Positions 15,813 to 25,493 of a stretch of 64,000 bases of DNA are shown piece after piece. Position numbers and translations under genes: made by a program. The notes under the pieces are model-generated. The model was not told the DNA's origin. It ran no database searches and was given only the letters and a program-made list of their open reading frames with translations. The stretch's first letter is position 1. Each line of letters starts with the position of its first letter. The stretch covers positions 3,736,501 through 3,800,500 of the forward strand of contig NZ_CP116304.1 of assembly GCF_028010285.1 (NCBI RefSeq), written 5' to 3'. This DNA comes from Pseudomonas sp. Q1-7 (GTDB lineage: Bacteria > Pseudomonadota > Gammaproteobacteria > Pseudomonadales > Pseudomonadaceae).

Positions 15813-16550
15813 ATGAATGGCAAAGTCTGGCTGGTTGGCGCTGGCCCCGGCGACCCCGAACTCCTGACCCTGAAAGCGGTGCGAGCCCTGAACCAGGCGG
15901 AAATCGTCATGATCGACGACCTGGTCAATCCGGCGGTGCTGGAGCATTGCCCCGATGCCCGCGTGATACGTGTCGGCAAGCGCGGCGGCTGCCGCTCCAC
16001 CCCGCAGGAATTCATTCATCGCCTGATGTTGCGCTATGCCCGCCAGGGCAAATGCGTGGTCCGCCTGAAAGGGGGCGATCCGTGCATCTTCGGACGCGGC
16101 GGCGAAGAAGCCGAGTGGCTCTCCGAGCGCGGCATCGACAGCGAACTGGTCAACGGCATCACCGCTGGCCTGGCAGGAGCCACCAGCTGCGGCATTTCCC
16201 TCACCCTGCGCGGTATCAGCCGGGGCGTGACCCTGGTCACCGCCCATACCCAGGACGACAGCAGCCTCAACTGGCACGCCCTGGCGCAATCGGGCACCAC
16301 CCTCGTGGTCTATATGGGCGTGGCCAAACTGGCGGATATTCGCGAAGGGCTATTGGCCGGCGGCATGCCCGGTGCGATGCCAGTGGCGATGATCGAGAAC
16401 GCCTCCCTGCCCCAGCAGCGCGAATGCCGCAGCACCCTGACGCGGATGCAGGCAGATGCCGAGGGCTTCGCACTGAAGAGCCCGGCCATCCTGGTCATCG
16501 GCGAAGTCGCCGCGACCGAAGCGGTACTCCCGATGGCACAAAGCGCCTGA
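15813..16550 (+). CDS. cobA: Uroporphyrinogen-III C-methyltransferase
   Basis: This 245-residue SAM-dependent enzyme methylates uroporphyrinogen III at C2 and C7 to give precorrin-2, the branch point to sirohaem (for nitrite and sulfite reductases) and cobalamin. Family marks are WLVGAGPGDPELLTLKA at the N-terminus, RLKGGDPCIFGRGGEEAE, and VNGITAGLAGATS. It is a single-domain SUMT, not the CysG fusion. It starts 37 bases after the NirB-like gene, with GGGGAG as ribosome site and a small GC-rich hairpin between, so it belongs to the nitrate-controlled transcript. Its presence implies demand for sirohaem although no sirohaem enzyme is encoded nearby. Confidence 0.93.
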   Translation: MNGKVWLVGAGPGDPELLTLKAVRALNQAEIVMIDDLVNPAVLEHCPDARVIRVGKRGGCRSTPQEFIHRLMLRYARQGKCVVRLKGGDPCIFGRGGEEAEWLSERGIDSELVNGITAGLAGATSCGISLTLRGISRGVTLVTAHTQDDSSLNWHALAQSGTTLVVYMGVAKLADIREGLLAGGMPGAMPVAMIENASLPQQRECRSTLTRMQADAEGFALKSPAILVIGEVAATEAVLPMAQSA

Positions 16551-16580
16551 CACAGTCTTCGCTCCTGCGAAGTAGTGCTT

Positions 16581-16603
16581 GCCCGGCCATGCCGGGCTTT
16601 TTT
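16581..16603 (+). terminator. Terminator after cobA
   Basis: GCCCGGC and GCCGGGC enclose CAT and are followed by six T. Confidence 0.9.
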
Positions 16604-16649
16604 ATGCGAGCGACACCGGCACACTCAACAACGGTTTTCTCCGGGCAAA

Positions 16650-16677
16650 GAAAAACCCGGCCAAGGCCGGGTTTTTC
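16650..16677. terminator. oprF terminator, bidirectional
   Basis: AAAAACCCGGCC and GGCCGGGTTTTT form 12-base arms around AA. It ends oprF on the minus strand and can act in both directions. Confidence 0.9.
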
Positions 16678-16693
16678 CTGGAGCTCGAGCCAA

Positions 16694-17746
16694 TTACTTG
16701 GCCTGGGCTTCCACTTCAGCTTCTACACGACGGTTGATGGCGCGACCTTCAGCGGTAGCGTTATCGGCAACCGGGCGGGATTCGCCGTAGCCAACAGCGT
16801 TGACGCGCTCGCTGCCTACACCGTACTGGTCGACCAGTACATCGCGAACAGCGTCAGCACGACGCTCGGACAGCTTCTGGTTGTAGGCGTCGGTGCCCAC
16901 GGAGTCGGTGTGACCTTCAACGGTGGTGGTGGTGGCCGGGTACTGGTTCATGAAATCAGCCAGGTTCTTGATGTCACCGTAGCTTTCTTCCTTGACCTTG
17001 GACTTGTCGAAGTCGAACTTCACGTCCAGTTCAACGCGTACCACCTCGGCAACAGCCGGGCAGCCATCGGCGTCAACGGTGACGTTGGCCGGGGTGTCCG
17101 GGCACTTGTCGACGTTGTCGCACACGCCGTCGTTGTCGCTGTCTGCGCAAACTTCGGCGACCGGAGCCGGGGCCGGCTCGGCTTGCTTGGTGGAGCCGCC
17201 GAAGTTGACGCCAACGCCAACACCAGCCATCCACTCGGCTTCCTGGGCATCCAGGTTGTACATGCCGTCCAGGCTGGCCTTGGCGAAGAAGTTCTCGGTG
17301 AAGTAGTACTTCAGACCAGTACCCACGTTGGCGAAGGTGCTGTGGTCACGACCGGTGCGCGGCGGAATGTTGCTGATGTTCTGATGGGCGAAGCCGGCAG
17401 AAACGTACGGGCGCAGGCCGACACCCGGGGTGCCGAAGTGGTAGATGGCATCCAGGGAAGCCAGGTTGCCTTTGATGTCCTTGTGGCCATTGACGCCGAA
17501 GGAGTCTTCGGAGGTCATGTCGTGGTATTCGCCATACGACAGAGCCAGGGAGACGTCGTCGGTCAGGTAGTAGCCTACCGAGCCGCCGTACAGGTTGCCG
17601 TTCTCGAGATCGCGAGAACTGTCGGTGAAGTAACGCTTACCGAACGCTTCCACCTCAACTGCGCCTTGGCCCTGAGCCAGCGCGTTCAGCGAAAAAGCGG
17701 CAACAAGAGAGCCAATGGCTACGCCTAAGGTGTTTTTCAGTTTCAT
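16694..17746 (-). CDS. oprF: Major outer membrane porin OprF
   Basis: OprF is the general porin and structural outer membrane protein of pseudomonads. The 350-residue precursor has a signal peptide ending NALA (about residue 24), an N-terminal eight-strand barrel region (to about 180), a proline/alanine linker, a cysteine-bearing DSDNDGVCDNVDKCPDTP segment typical of OprF, and a C-terminal OmpA-like peptidoglycan-binding domain with FDFDKSKV and VEGHTDSVGTDAYN. It lies just downstream of sigX in the same orientation, the conserved arrangement in which SigX contributes to oprF expression. A hairpin lies in its leader. Confidence 0.97.
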   Translation of the reverse strand: MKLKNTLGVAIGSLVAAFSLNALAQGQGAVEVEAFGKRYFTDSSRDLENGNLYGGSVGYYLTDDVSLALSYGEYHDMTSEDSFGVNGHKDIKGNLASLDAIYHFGTPGVGLRPYVSAGFAHQNISNIPPRTGRDHSTFANVGTGLKYYFTENFFAKASLDGMYNLDAQEAEWMAGVGVGVNFGGSTKQAEPAPAPVAEVCADSDNDGVCDNVDKCPDTPANVTVDADGCPAVAEVVRVELDVKFDFDKSKVKEESYGDIKNLADFMNQYPATTTTVEGHTDSVGTDAYNQKLSERRADAVRDVLVDQYGVGSERVNAVGYGESRPVADNATAEGRAINRRVEAEVEAQAK

Positions 17747-17773
17747 CCGTAAATCCCCATCTTGGTGGTCAGT

Positions 17774-17801
17774 AAGTTGTCGAACAATTTGCAGACAACT
17801 T
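17774..17801 (-). promoter_or_regulatory. Hairpin in the oprF leader
   Basis: AAGTTGTC at 17774-17781 pairs perfectly with GACAACTT at 17794-17801. It sits 28 bases before the oprF start and may stabilise the mRNA; its true function is unknown. Confidence 0.45.
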
Positions 17802-17855
17802 GGGCGGCAATTCTAGCAGAACGCGCCGGCCAATAAAGAGATTATTTTTTTCGAA

Positions 17856-18446
17856 CTAAGTTTCAGCAAGGCCGGAAAATTTTTCGCGCAGACGATCCAA
17901 TGCACGCTTGTAGCGCATCTTCGTGGCGCTCAAGCCCATATGCATAATGTCTGCGATCTCCTGGAACTCCAGCTCTGCGACAAATCGCAGCACCAGAATT
18001 TCCCTATCGATGGGATTGACATGTACCAACCATCGCTCGAGCCCCCCGCGCTCCTCTACCTTCGGCGCTTTCTCGTCAGACGCTTCCTCCAACGGATCCA
18101 GACTAAGCGCATCGAGCAAACGGCGTTTTCGGCGCTCTTTTCGGTATTGGGTAATACACTCGTTATACGTAATGCTATATAGCCATGTCTTGAACTTCGA
18201 CTTGCCTTCGAAGTTTTTCAATCCATAAAGTACCTTCAGCATCACTTCCTGACAGACATCATCCGCGTCCCGATCATTCCCTAAATAACGGGCGCAAACG
18301 TTGAATAAGGTGCGCTGGTAGCGTCGCATCAACTCTTCATAGGCGCGAGTGACGTGGAACAGCTCGACATGCGCGCGCTCCACCAGCTCCTCGTCAGAGA
18401 GCTCGCGTGGGTCATAGCGCAAGGACAGCGATTGGGGCTTGTTCAA
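17856..18446 (-). CDS. sigX: ECF sigma factor SigX
   Basis: This 196-residue extracytoplasmic-function sigma factor has region 2 (about 35-105: RTLFNVCARYLGNDRDADDVCQEV, then FKTWLYSITYNECI) and region 4 (about 140-192: REILVLRFVAELEFQEIADIM, then TKMRYKRALDRL). SigX responds to cell-envelope stress and controls oprF and membrane-lipid genes in P. aeruginosa and P. fluorescens. No anti-sigma gene adjoins it, as in the known species; CmpX upstream is thought to modulate it. It is read from the direction of cmpX and precedes oprF by 110 bases. Confidence 0.95.
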   Translation of the reverse strand: MNKPQSLSLRYDPRELSDEELVERAHVELFHVTRAYEELMRRYQRTLFNVCARYLGNDRDADDVCQEVMLKVLYGLKNFEGKSKFKTWLYSITYNECITQYRKERRKRRLLDALSLDPLEEASDEKAPKVEERGGLERWLVHVNPIDREILVLRFVAELEFQEIADIMHMGLSATKMRYKRALDRLREKFSGLAET

Positions 18447-18471
18447 AACGGGTCGGGCCGACAGTCAGGTC

Positions 18472-18502
18472 AAAAGCCGCCGGGGCGCGGCGTTCGCGCC
18501 CC
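18472..18502 (-). terminator. Hairpin between cmpX and sigX
   Basis: GGGGCGCG and CGCGCCCC form 8-base arms, followed on the minus strand by GGCGGCTTTT. It may partly terminate the cmpX transcript ahead of sigX. Confidence 0.5.
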
Positions 18503-18541
18503 TTGTCTGGCGGCATACATTAGCAGGGAAAAGCCGTCGTG

Positions 18542-19366
18542 TTAGCGGCTGGTTACCCGTTGATCGAGCAAAGTGCGGTTCGACACCGATACCAGCTCAC
18601 CTTCCTCGGTGAGCAGCAGAGTCTTCACCGTGCCGATCTCTTCGATCTGCCCTTCGACATCACCCACCTTCACTTGTTGCCCAACCTGATAGAGCTCGCG
18701 CACATAAATGCCGGCAAGGATCTGCCCGGCGATCTCACGGCTGCCGAGCCCCAGGGCCAGCGCCGCCGCCAAGCCGAAGGAAATCAGCACAATGGCGATG
18801 ACATTGTTCAACAGGTCGGTCTTGACCTCCAGTTGGCCAATGGCCACGGAGATGCTGATGATGATGACCAGGCCCTGGGCGATTCGGCCCAGACCGTGGG
18901 CGTATTCCAGACCCACGCCTTCGGCGGCGCCGCGCACCAGGCCGCTGACCAGTTGCGCCAACAGCACGCCCGCCAGCAGCACCAGGGCGGCACCCAGGAC
19001 CTTGGGCAGGTACAGCGCCAGCACGTCGAGGGTGGCGGACACGCGATCCAGGCCGAGGGATTCGGCGGCGGACACGAGGAAAATGAGCAGCACGAACCAG
19101 TAGACGATCTTGCCGATCAGGGTGGATACCGGCACCTGGATGCCGGCGCGAGCCAACATCTTGGTCAGGCCGGTGCCCGCCATCAGGCGATCCAGCCCCA
19201 CCTTGGCCAGCAGCTTGGACAGCAGGGTATCGAGCAGCTTGGCCACCACGAAGCCCAGCAGCACCACCACCAGCGCGCCGAACAGGCGTGGAATGAAGCC
19301 CGCCACCGGTGTCCACACCGAGGTCATGGCGTTAACGAGTCCTTGGGTCCAGGGGTCGAATTCCAT
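18542..19366 (-). CDS. cmpX: CmpX, MscS-like membrane protein
   Basis: The 274-residue inner-membrane protein has three or more hydrophobic helices (for example PRLFGALVVVLLGFVVAKLL near the N-terminus) and a C-terminal MscS-type beta domain (REIAGQILAGIYVRELYQVGQQVKVGDVEG). It belongs to the small-conductance mechanosensitive channel superfamily. In P. aeruginosa and P. fluorescens cmpX lies next to sigX and its loss alters SigX activity. ATG at 19366 is chosen; a TTG two codons earlier overlaps the crfX stop. The coupling to crfX is tight. Confidence 0.92.
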   Translation of the reverse strand: MEFDPWTQGLVNAMTSVWTPVAGFIPRLFGALVVVLLGFVVAKLLDTLLSKLLAKVGLDRLMAGTGLTKMLARAGIQVPVSTLIGKIVYWFVLLIFLVSAAESLGLDRVSATLDVLALYLPKVLGAALVLLAGVLLAQLVSGLVRGAAEGVGLEYAHGLGRIAQGLVIIISISVAIGQLEVKTDLLNNVIAIVLISFGLAAALALGLGSREIAGQILAGIYVRELYQVGQQVKVGDVEGQIEEIGTVKTLLLTEEGELVSVSNRTLLDQRVTSR

Positions 19367-19368
19367 GT

Positions 19369-19617
19369 TCAATCAGCCTTATCTGCAGAACGGACAGAAG
19401 CGTTGCGGCGCGAAACAGGCGCCAGGTGGGGCGAGCCATTGTTAAGGGCCATCATCAGGGTTTCCAGCCAGTGGCCCATGAGGCTGAACAGATCCCCCGC
19501 CCCGACTTGCCGGTTGGCGGTCTTGAGCACACGGCCCAAGGTCGCGTCGTCGTCGTGATCGGAGTGCGGAGAGGCCTTGAGCAAATCCCGCAGGGATTCT
19601 TCGAACGGATCGTGCAT
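19369..19617 (-). CDS. crfX: CrfX small protein
   Basis: This 82-residue acidic and then basic small protein lies directly before cmpX, the position and size of crfX in other pseudomonads. It starts MHDPFEESLRDLLKASP and has a low-complexity HSDHDDDA run. No domain is recognisable and the biochemical role is unknown. The ATG at 19617 has GAGGTG just upstream. It is probably cotranscribed with cmpX. Upstream, where cmaX should be intact, only broken coding sequence remains. Confidence 0.78.
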   Translation of the reverse strand: MHDPFEESLRDLLKASPHSDHDDDATLGRVLKTANRQVGAGDLFSLMGHWLETLMMALNNGSPHLAPVSRRNASVRSADKAD

Positions 19618-19671
19618 GCGCACCTCGCGTGGATATGTCGGCTAGACGAGGCCGGAGCAGGTCGGGTCACA

Positions 19672-19976
19672 TCAGAGCCAGCACAACCGACGGAACAACC
19701 ACAACTGGAACCCCGCCACACCAAGGATCGGCGCACCGCGAGGATGAAGCCTCACGACCTCACGTCACCTGGGATGCCGCCCACGTTCACGCCCAGCATG
19801 CCGTTGATGAAGCGCAGCGGCAGGAAGAAACCGGTGGTGATACCAGGCAGGTACATGGCCTGGCTGCTGCGCTCGCCCTGGCGTCGACTTTCGATTTCAA
19901 GGTAGCGGGTGAGACGCCTGTTCAGCTCACTCCAATAATCGCTGTCGCCTTCCACGAACCAGGGCACCGGCTACGC
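19672..19976 (-). pseudogene. cmaX: Decayed cmaX (CorA-like magnesium transporter)
   Basis: Reading from 19976 downwards, PVPWFVEGDSDYWSELNRR, RYLE, then AMYLPGITTGFFLPL and GMLGVNVGGIPG are clear pieces of the CorA-like C-terminal half. The frame then breaks: the final membrane-exit segment, GVAGFQLWLFRRLCWL, is found in another frame and ends in TGA at 19672-19674. A stop lies two codons before the first piece, about 15 residues seem missing after RYLE, and the N-terminal half (some 200 residues) is absent. An open remnant at about 20008-20133 may be a further scrap. The gene cannot give a working transporter. Confidence 0.75.
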
Positions 19977-20121
19977 ACTCGCGGGCGGCTGCGATCCCCG
20001 CGCAGTCAAAGGCTCAGCTCCGGCGCCAGCTGCATGGCCAACGCCTCTCCGGAGGCCGGCTCGGAATTGGTCCGCCCGTCCAGCACGACGGCATGTGCCT
20101 CGAACACCCAGTCACCCTGGA

Positions 20122-20146
20122 AGAAACAGCCCGGCTTTCGCCGGGC
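20122..20146 (-). terminator. rraA terminator
   Basis: GCCCGGC and GCCGGGC enclose a four-base loop; on the minus strand TGTTTCTT follows. Confidence 0.7.
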
Positions 20147-20154
20147 GCCTTCGG

Positions 20155-20643
20155 TCAGGCCGGCATTTCCAGGGGTTTGGGCGAAATGATGATGCCGTTG
20201 TTGTCGGCGTACACGTAGTCACCCGGCCGGAAAGTGACACCACCGAAGGTGACCGCCACATTCAGGTCGCCGATCCCGCGCTTGTCTGTCTTCATCGGGT
20301 GGCTGGCCAGGGCCTGGACGCCCAGGTCGGTCTGGGCGATCACGTCGACGTCACGGATGCAGCCGTAGACCACGATTCCTTCCCAACCGTTGTTCGCGGC
20401 TTTCTCGGCCAGCATGTCGCCGAGCAGTGCGCGACGCAGGGAGCCGCCACCATCCACCACCAGCACCTTGCCCTTGCCAGGCAGGTCGACCTGCTCCTTG
20501 ACCAGGGAATTGTCCTCGAAGCATTTGACAGTGACGATCTCGCCGCCAAAGGAATCGCGGCCACCGAAATTGCTGAACATGGGCTCGACAACCTGGACCA
20601 GGTCCGGATAGGCATCGCACAGATCAGGGGTAACGTATTGCAT
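20155..20643 (-). CDS. rraA: RraA-family protein
   Basis: The 162-residue protein is an RraA homologue. RraA in E. coli binds RNase E and lowers its activity; related proteins act as HMG/CHA aldolases. Conserved parts are [31 protein letters not shown] and [22 protein letters not shown] at 20643 is preferred: AAGGAG lies 6 bases upstream, while the ATG two codons earlier is too close. It follows the Rieske gene by 20 bases in the same direction, suggesting an operon with that gene and perhaps the esterase. Confidence 0.92.
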   Translation of the reverse strand: MQYVTPDLCDAYPDLVQVVEPMFSNFGGRDSFGGEIVTVKCFEDNSLVKEQVDLPGKGKVLVVDGGGSLRRALLGDMLAEKAANNGWEGIVVYGCIRDVDVIAQTDLGVQALASHPMKTDKRGIGDLNVAVTFGGVTFRPGDYVYADNNGIIISPKPLEMPA

Positions 20644-20663
20644 GGACATCTCCTTGATAGCAG

Positions 20664-20963
20664 TTACAGATCGAGCCCGATGCGGTCGCCGTCGTAGGCC
20701 AGCGGCAAGCGCTGCAACGGCGGGCAAGGCGCATTGAGCGCACGGCCATGGACCAGATCGAAGGCGATGCCGTGCCTGGAACAACGCAGCAGCCGGCCTT
20801 CGAGCGTGCCGGTGTGCAGGGGGGCACCCTGATGCGGACAGCGATTTTCCATAAGGATCGGCTGCTGATCAACGACGATCAGCAACAATTGCCGGCCCTG
20901 CACCTCAAAAGTCTTCTGATAGCCATCCTGCAGGTTGATCAGCCGTTCCAGCGCAACGAACAT
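20664..20963 (-). CDS. Rieske [2Fe-2S] ferredoxin-like protein
   Basis: The 99-residue protein is a single Rieske domain. The ligands are plain: C42-x-H44 in RCPHQGAPL and C61-x2-H64 in [10 protein letters not shown]. Such small proteins carry electrons to oxygenases or act as NirD-like subunits; no partner oxygenase lies nearby. The ATG at 20963 has GGAGGT directly upstream. It is 76 bases after the esterase gene and 20 bases before rraA in the same orientation. No signal peptide or membrane segment is present, so it is cytoplasmic. Confidence 0.85.
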   Translation of the reverse strand: MFVALERLINLQDGYQKTFEVQGRQLLLIVVDQQPILMENRCPHQGAPLHTGTLEGRLLRCSRHGIAFDLVHGRALNAPCPPLQRLPLAYDGDRIGLDL

Positions 20964-21039
20964 AGGACCTCCGTCGCCCGCGATTCCCGCCATCTTTAGC
21001 ACAGCCTCTCGTCAGCCGAAACCGCCGACTACCGGCAAG

Positions 21040-22020
21040 CTACGCACTATCCGGGGCCTTCAGCGCGATCGGCAGACGCCGATGTTCCAGCCAGTACGCC
21101 ACCAGGGGCCAGACCTCGCGTTCGGCAGCCTTGCTCACCAGCATCTCGACATGACCGAAGTCGCCACTGAATCCTCCATCCTTCGCCAGCCTGAGGAAAT
21201 GTCGATACGCCTCCGGCACCTGCGCCGCCAGCTTGCGGCAGGCCCAGACGGGGTCCTGCAGGTCGCCGGCCGCGGCCACCGCCAGCACAGGCACGCGAAC
21301 TTCCGCCAACCCCGCCCACCAGTCTCGCTCGGCATCGCCAAAACGACCGAACAGTCCGTGCCAGCGCAGGCTTTCCAGCACCAGGCCGATAGGTTCGTCT
21401 TCTGGCCCGCGCTTCAACAATGAGCCGGAGATCACGTCGAAACGCTTGAGCAGCAGGCGCCCACCCCACTCCACCGGCGGCATCTTGAGCGGCCAGTACC
21501 GACGGCTGATCTGGGTGCCGAACAAGGCAGCCGAGGCCACGTTTTCCTCGCCCAGGTAATGCCCGCCCAGGGCTGCCGCCAGGGTCGTACCCCCGAGGGA
21601 ATGGCCGACCCAATGCGGCACCCGCCCATTCTGTTCGCGCACGAAGGCGGCGATGGCGGGCAGGTCATAGCGCGCATAGTCGGCCACGCAATTGCGGCGG
21701 TAGCGCTGGTTGCGTGGCGACAGGCCATGACCGCGCATCTCGGCGATCCAGACGTCGAATCCGACGCGCGCCAGGTACGGTCCCAGGCCAAGGCCCTTGG
21801 GCGAATACCAGAAACGGCGATTGGAAAAGCTGCCGTGCACCAGGATCACCGGCACACCACGACCGCCTTCCTGGCCGAAACGGCCGAGGCGGGTCAGGAC
21901 CAGTTCGACGCTCGGATCCGGACTGTTGCCGGGTTTCAGGCGATAGACATCTTCGGTCAGGTCGCCACGGAGTTCTGCGCTGATCAGCGCAACGGGAAAG
22001 AGATCGCTACTGCTTTGCAT
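21040..22020 (-). CDS. Alpha/beta hydrolase (EstX-like esterase)
   Basis: This 326-residue alpha/beta-hydrolase shows the oxyanion VHGSFSNRRFW, the nucleophile elbow GHSLGG (S141), an acid after VLAVAAAGD and the catalytic histidine in DFGHVEMLVS. It fits the esterase annotated between ppsA and rraA in other pseudomonads (PA1771 in PAO1, from memory). No signal peptide is seen. The natural substrate is unknown. It starts with ATG at 22020, without a strong ribosome site, 65 bases after the ppsA terminator region in the same direction. Confidence 0.85.
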   Translation of the reverse strand: MQSSSDLFPVALISAELRGDLTEDVYRLKPGNSPDPSVELVLTRLGRFGQEGGRGVPVILVHGSFSNRRFWYSPKGLGLGPYLARVGFDVWIAEMRGHGLSPRNQRYRRNCVADYARYDLPAIAAFVREQNGRVPHWVGHSLGGTTLAAALGGHYLGEENVASAALFGTQISRRYWPLKMPPVEWGGRLLLKRFDVISGSLLKRGPEDEPIGLVLESLRWHGLFGRFGDAERDWWAGLAEVRVPVLAVAAAGDLQDPVWACRKLAAQVPEAYRHFLRLAKDGGFSGDFGHVEMLVSKAAEREVWPLVAYWLEHRRLPIALKAPDSA

Positions 22021-22036
22021 GATTGTCGCTTGCACA

Positions 22037-22066
22037 AAAAAGGGCGGGTTTGAAACCCGCCCTTTT
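22037..22066. terminator. ppsA terminator
   Basis: AAAAGGGCGGGTTT pairs with AAACCCGCCCTTTT around G. With A and T tails on both sides it can act in either direction. Confidence 0.9.
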
Positions 22067-22085
22067 CGTTTCGACCAACGAAGGA

Positions 22086-24455
22086 TCAGGCCTGCCCTTC
22101 CGCCAGGAAGAACCAGGTATCCAGGACGGAGTCGGGATTCAAGGACACGCTTTCGATGCCCTGCTCCATCAGCCACTTGGCCAGGTCCGGGTGGTCGGAA
22201 GGTCCCTGGCCGCAGATGCCGATGTACTTGCCGGCCTTGTTGCAGGCGGCAATGGCATTGGCCAGTAGCTTTTTCACGGCGGGATTACGCTCGTCGAACA
22301 GGTGGGCAACGATCCCGGAATCGCGGTCCAGGCCGAGGGTCAGCTGGGTCAGGTCGTTGGAGCCGATGGAGAAACCATCGAAGAACTCCAGGAACTCTTC
22401 AGCCAGCAGGGCGTTGGACGGCAATTCGCACATCATGATGACCTTCAGGCCATTCTCACCGCGCTTCAGGCCGTTGCTGGCCAGCAATTCCACCACTTGC
22501 GACGCTTCGCCCAGGGTACGCACGAAGGGCACCATGATCTCGACGTTGGTCAGGCCCATCTCGTTGCGCACTTTCTTCAGCGCGCGGCATTCCAGCTCGA
22601 AGCAGTCGCGGAAGGATTCGCTGATGTAGCGCGAGGCGCCACGGAAGCCGAGCATCGGGTTTTCTTCTTCCGGCTCGTAGAGCTTGCCGCCGATGAGGTT
22701 GGCGTACTCGTTGGACTTGAAGTCGGACAGGCGCACGATGACCTTCTTCGGCCAGAACGCCGCGGCCAGGGTGCTGATACCCTCCACCAGCTTCTCGACG
22801 TAGAAGCCCACCGGATCGCTGTAGCCGGCGATGCGCTTCTCGACGCTTTCCTTGATTTCGGCCGGCAGGCTGGCGAAGTTCAGCAACGCCTTCGGGTGCA
22901 CGCCGATCATGCGGTTGATGATGAACTCCAGGCGCGCCAGGCCCACGCCCTCGTTGGGCAGTTGGGCGAAGTCGAAGGCACGATCCGGGTTGCCGACGTT
23001 CATCATGATCTTGAACGGCAACTCGGGCATGGCGTCGACCGAATTCTTGCGCACGTCGAAGCCCAGCTGGCCTTCGAAGATGAAACCGGTGTCGCCTTCG
23101 GCGCAGGATACGGTCACGCCCTGGCCATCCTGCAGGACGGAGGTGGCGTTGCCGCAGCCGACCACGGCCGGGATGCCCAGTTCACGTGCGATGATCGCGG
23201 CGTGGCAGGTACGGCCGCCACGATTGGTGACGATGGCGCTGGCGCGCTTCATCACCGGCTCCCAATCCGGGTCGGTCATATCGGAGACCAGCACGTCGCC
23301 GGGCTGGACCTTGTCCATCTCGGAAACGTCGTGGATCACGCGAACCGGGCCGGCGCCGATGCGCTGGCCGATGGCGCGACCTTCCACCAGGACCGTACCC
23401 TTCTCCTTCAGCAGGTAGCGCTCCATCACGGTGGCGCTGGCACGGCTCTTCACGGTTTCCGGGCGGGCCTGCACAATGTACAGCTTGCCGTCGTCACCGT
23501 CCTTGGCCCATTCGATGTCCATCGGACGGCCATAGTGTTTCTCGATGATCAGCGCCTGCTTGGCCAGTTCGGTCACTTCGGCATCGCTCAGGGAGAAGCG
23601 GGCGCGATCGGCACGTTCCACGTCCACGGTCTTGACCGACTTGCCAGCCTTGGCTTCGTCGCCATAGACCATCTTGATCGCCTTGCTGCCCAGGTTGCGG
23701 CGCAGGATGGCGGGGCGACCAGCCTCCAGGGTCGGCTTGTGCACGTAGAACTCGTCGGGGTTCACCGCGCCCTGCACCACGGTCTCGCCGAGGCCGTAGG
23801 CGGCGGTGATGAACACCACGTCACGGAAACCGGACTCGGTGTCCAGGGTGAACATCACGCCGGCCGTGCCGGTTTCCGAGCGGACCATGCGCTGCACGCC
23901 GGCAGACAGGGCGACCAGCTTGTGGTCGAAGCCCTGGTGCACGCGATAGGCGATGGCACGGTCGTTGAACAGGGAGGCGAATACCTCCTTGGCGGCGCGG
24001 ATCACGTTGTCCACGCCACGGATATTCAGGAAGGTTTCCTGCTGGCCGGCGAAGGAAGCGTCGGGCAGGTCTTCGGCAGTGGCGGAGGAACGCACGGCCA
24101 CAGCCAGGTTGTCGTTGCCCCCGGCCAGCTCGGCGAAGGCGGTTCGAATCTCGGCATCCAGACGCGCCGGGAACTCGGCGTCCATCACCCACTGGCGGAT
24201 TTCCGCGCCGGTCTTGGCAAGGGCGTTGACGTCATCCACATCGAGCCGGTCGAGAGCCGCGTGGATGCGATCGTTCAGGCCGCTCTGCTCGAGGAAGTCA
24301 CGGTAGGCCTGGGCGGTCGTGGCGAAACCACCGGGAACGGAAACACCGGCGCCAGCCAGATTGCTGATCATCTCGCCCAGGGATGCGTTCTTGCCCCCCA
24401 CATGCTCAACATCGTGAACGCCGAGCTTATCGAGGGAAACTACGTACTCTACCAA
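22086..24455 (-). CDS. ppsA: Phosphoenolpyruvate synthase
   Basis: PpsA converts pyruvate and ATP to PEP, AMP and phosphate for gluconeogenesis. The 789-residue protein has the N-terminal ATP-grasp part ([10 protein letters not shown]), the swivelling phosphohistidine domain ([18 protein letters not shown], histidine near 420) and the C-terminal PEP-binding barrel. The start is TTG at 24455, preceded by GGAGAG; the conserved [19 protein letters not shown] follows at once. Growth on propionate or acetate needs it, fitting the nearby prp operon. It is divergent from its own regulator ppsR across 164 bases. Confidence 0.96.
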   Translation of the reverse strand: MVEYVVSLDKLGVHDVEHVGGKNASLGEMISNLAGAGVSVPGGFATTAQAYRDFLEQSGLNDRIHAALDRLDVDDVNALAKTGAEIRQWVMDAEFPARLDAEIRTAFAELAGGNDNLAVAVRSSATAEDLPDASFAGQQETFLNIRGVDNVIRAAKEVFASLFNDRAIAYRVHQGFDHKLVALSAGVQRMVRSETGTAGVMFTLDTESGFRDVVFITAAYGLGETVVQGAVNPDEFYVHKPTLEAGRPAILRRNLGSKAIKMVYGDEAKAGKSVKTVDVERADRARFSLSDAEVTELAKQALIIEKHYGRPMDIEWAKDGDDGKLYIVQARPETVKSRASATVMERYLLKEKGTVLVEGRAIGQRIGAGPVRVIHDVSEMDKVQPGDVLVSDMTDPDWEPVMKRASAIVTNRGGRTCHAAIIARELGIPAVVGCGNATSVLQDGQGVTVSCAEGDTGFIFEGQLGFDVRKNSVDAMPELPFKIMMNVGNPDRAFDFAQLPNEGVGLARLEFIINRMIGVHPKALLNFASLPAEIKESVEKRIAGYSDPVGFYVEKLVEGISTLAAAFWPKKVIVRLSDFKSNEYANLIGGKLYEPEEENPMLGFRGASRYISESFRDCFELECRALKKVRNEMGLTNVEIMVPFVRTLGEASQVVELLASNGLKRGENGLKVIMMCELPSNALLAEEFLEFFDGFSIGSNDLTQLTLGLDRDSGIVAHLFDERNPAVKKLLANAIAACNKAGKYIGICGQGPSDHPDLAKWLMEQGIESVSLNPDSVLDTWFFLAEGQA

Positions 24456-24619
24456 GGTGATCTCTCCACTATTTGTTGGAAAAGCTCATGCGGAGCGACT
24501 CCGCTGCGTTCTGGCTTTGGTCCAGAAAAATACGTCACAATGCCGACCGGCTCGGGCCTGGCGAAAAACGCGGCCTATCATAGCCAAGAATCGTTCCTGA
24601 CTTAAGGCCTTTGGCGCAA

Positions 24620-25438
24620 ATGAAACGAACCGCTTTCTTCATCTCCGACGGTACCGGCATCACTGCGGAAACCCTTGGCCAGAGCCTCTTGGCGCAGTTC
24701 GAGACCATTACCTTCAACAAGATCACGCGGCCTTATATCGACAGCGTTGAAAAAGCGCGCGCCATGGTACAGCAAATCAACAAGGCTGCGGAGGTTGACG
24801 GCGCCCGACCGATCATCTTCGACACCATCGTGAACCAGGAAATCCGTGACATCCTGGCCACTTCCAACGGTTTCATGATCGACATCTTCTCGACCTTCCT
24901 TTCGCCGCTGGAACAAGAACTTACCTCACACTCTTCGTACTCCGTCGGCAAGTCCCACTCCATCGGCCAGCACTCCAACTACATGGAGCGGATCGAGGCG
25001 GTGAACTTCGCCCTGGACAACGACGACGGCGCCCGCACCCACTACTACGACAAGGCCGACCTGATCCTGGTGGGCGTGTCCCGCTGCGGCAAGACGCCCA
25101 CCTGCCTGTACATGGCGATGCAGTACGGCATCCGCGCCGCCAACTATCCGCTGACCGAAGAGGACATGGAGCGCCTGCAGCTTCCTGCCGCCCTCAAGAA
25201 GTACAAGGACAAGCTGTTCGGGCTGACCATCGACCCCGACCGCCTCACCGCCATCCGCAACGAACGCAAACCCAACAGTCGCTACGCGAGCTTCGCCCAG
25301 TGCGAGTTCGAAGTGCGCGAGGTGGAGAACCTGTTCCGCCGCGAGCACATCAATTTCATCAACTCCACCCATTTCTCGGTGGAAGAGATATCCGCCAAGA
25401 TCCTGGTGGAAAAGGGCGTCGAACGGCGACTCAAGTAA
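24620..25438 (+). CDS. ppsR: PEP synthase regulatory protein (kinase/pyrophosphorylase)
   Basis: PpsR (DUF299 family) switches PEP synthase off and on by ADP-dependent phosphorylation of an active-site threonine and phosphate-dependent removal. The 272-residue protein starts [19 protein letters not shown] and carries the P-loop-like [15 protein letters not shown] near residues 152-166. ATG at 24620 is preferred to TTG at 24611, as the conserved N-terminus begins there. It is divergent from ppsA, the usual pairing, and ends at a strong bidirectional terminator that it shares with prpF. Confidence 0.95.
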   Translation: MKRTAFFISDGTGITAETLGQSLLAQFETITFNKITRPYIDSVEKARAMVQQINKAAEVDGARPIIFDTIVNQEIRDILATSNGFMIDIFSTFLSPLEQELTSHSSYSVGKSHSIGQHSNYMERIEAVNFALDNDDGARTHYYDKADLILVGVSRCGKTPTCLYMAMQYGIRAANYPLTEEDMERLQLPAALKKYKDKLFGLTIDPDRLTAIRNERKPNSRYASFAQCEFEVREVENLFRREHINFINSTHFSVEEISAKILVEKGVERRLK

Positions 25439-25450
25439 CCGACCGATGCT

Positions 25451-25480
25451 GAAAAAAGCCCGCTGCAGCGGGCTTTTTTC
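25451..25480. terminator. Bidirectional terminator between ppsR and prpF
   Basis: AAAAAAGCCCGCTG and its exact complement form a 14-base palindrome, with A and T runs on either side. Confidence 0.92.
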
Positions 25481-25493
25481 AGGGTGGCGTCAC

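Noticed and set aside
20008-20133. Short open frame (GDWVFEAHAVVLDGR...) between rraA and the cmaX remnant
   Set aside because: It could be an N-terminal scrap of cmaX, but the similarity is too short to claim; it is only mentioned with the pseudogene.
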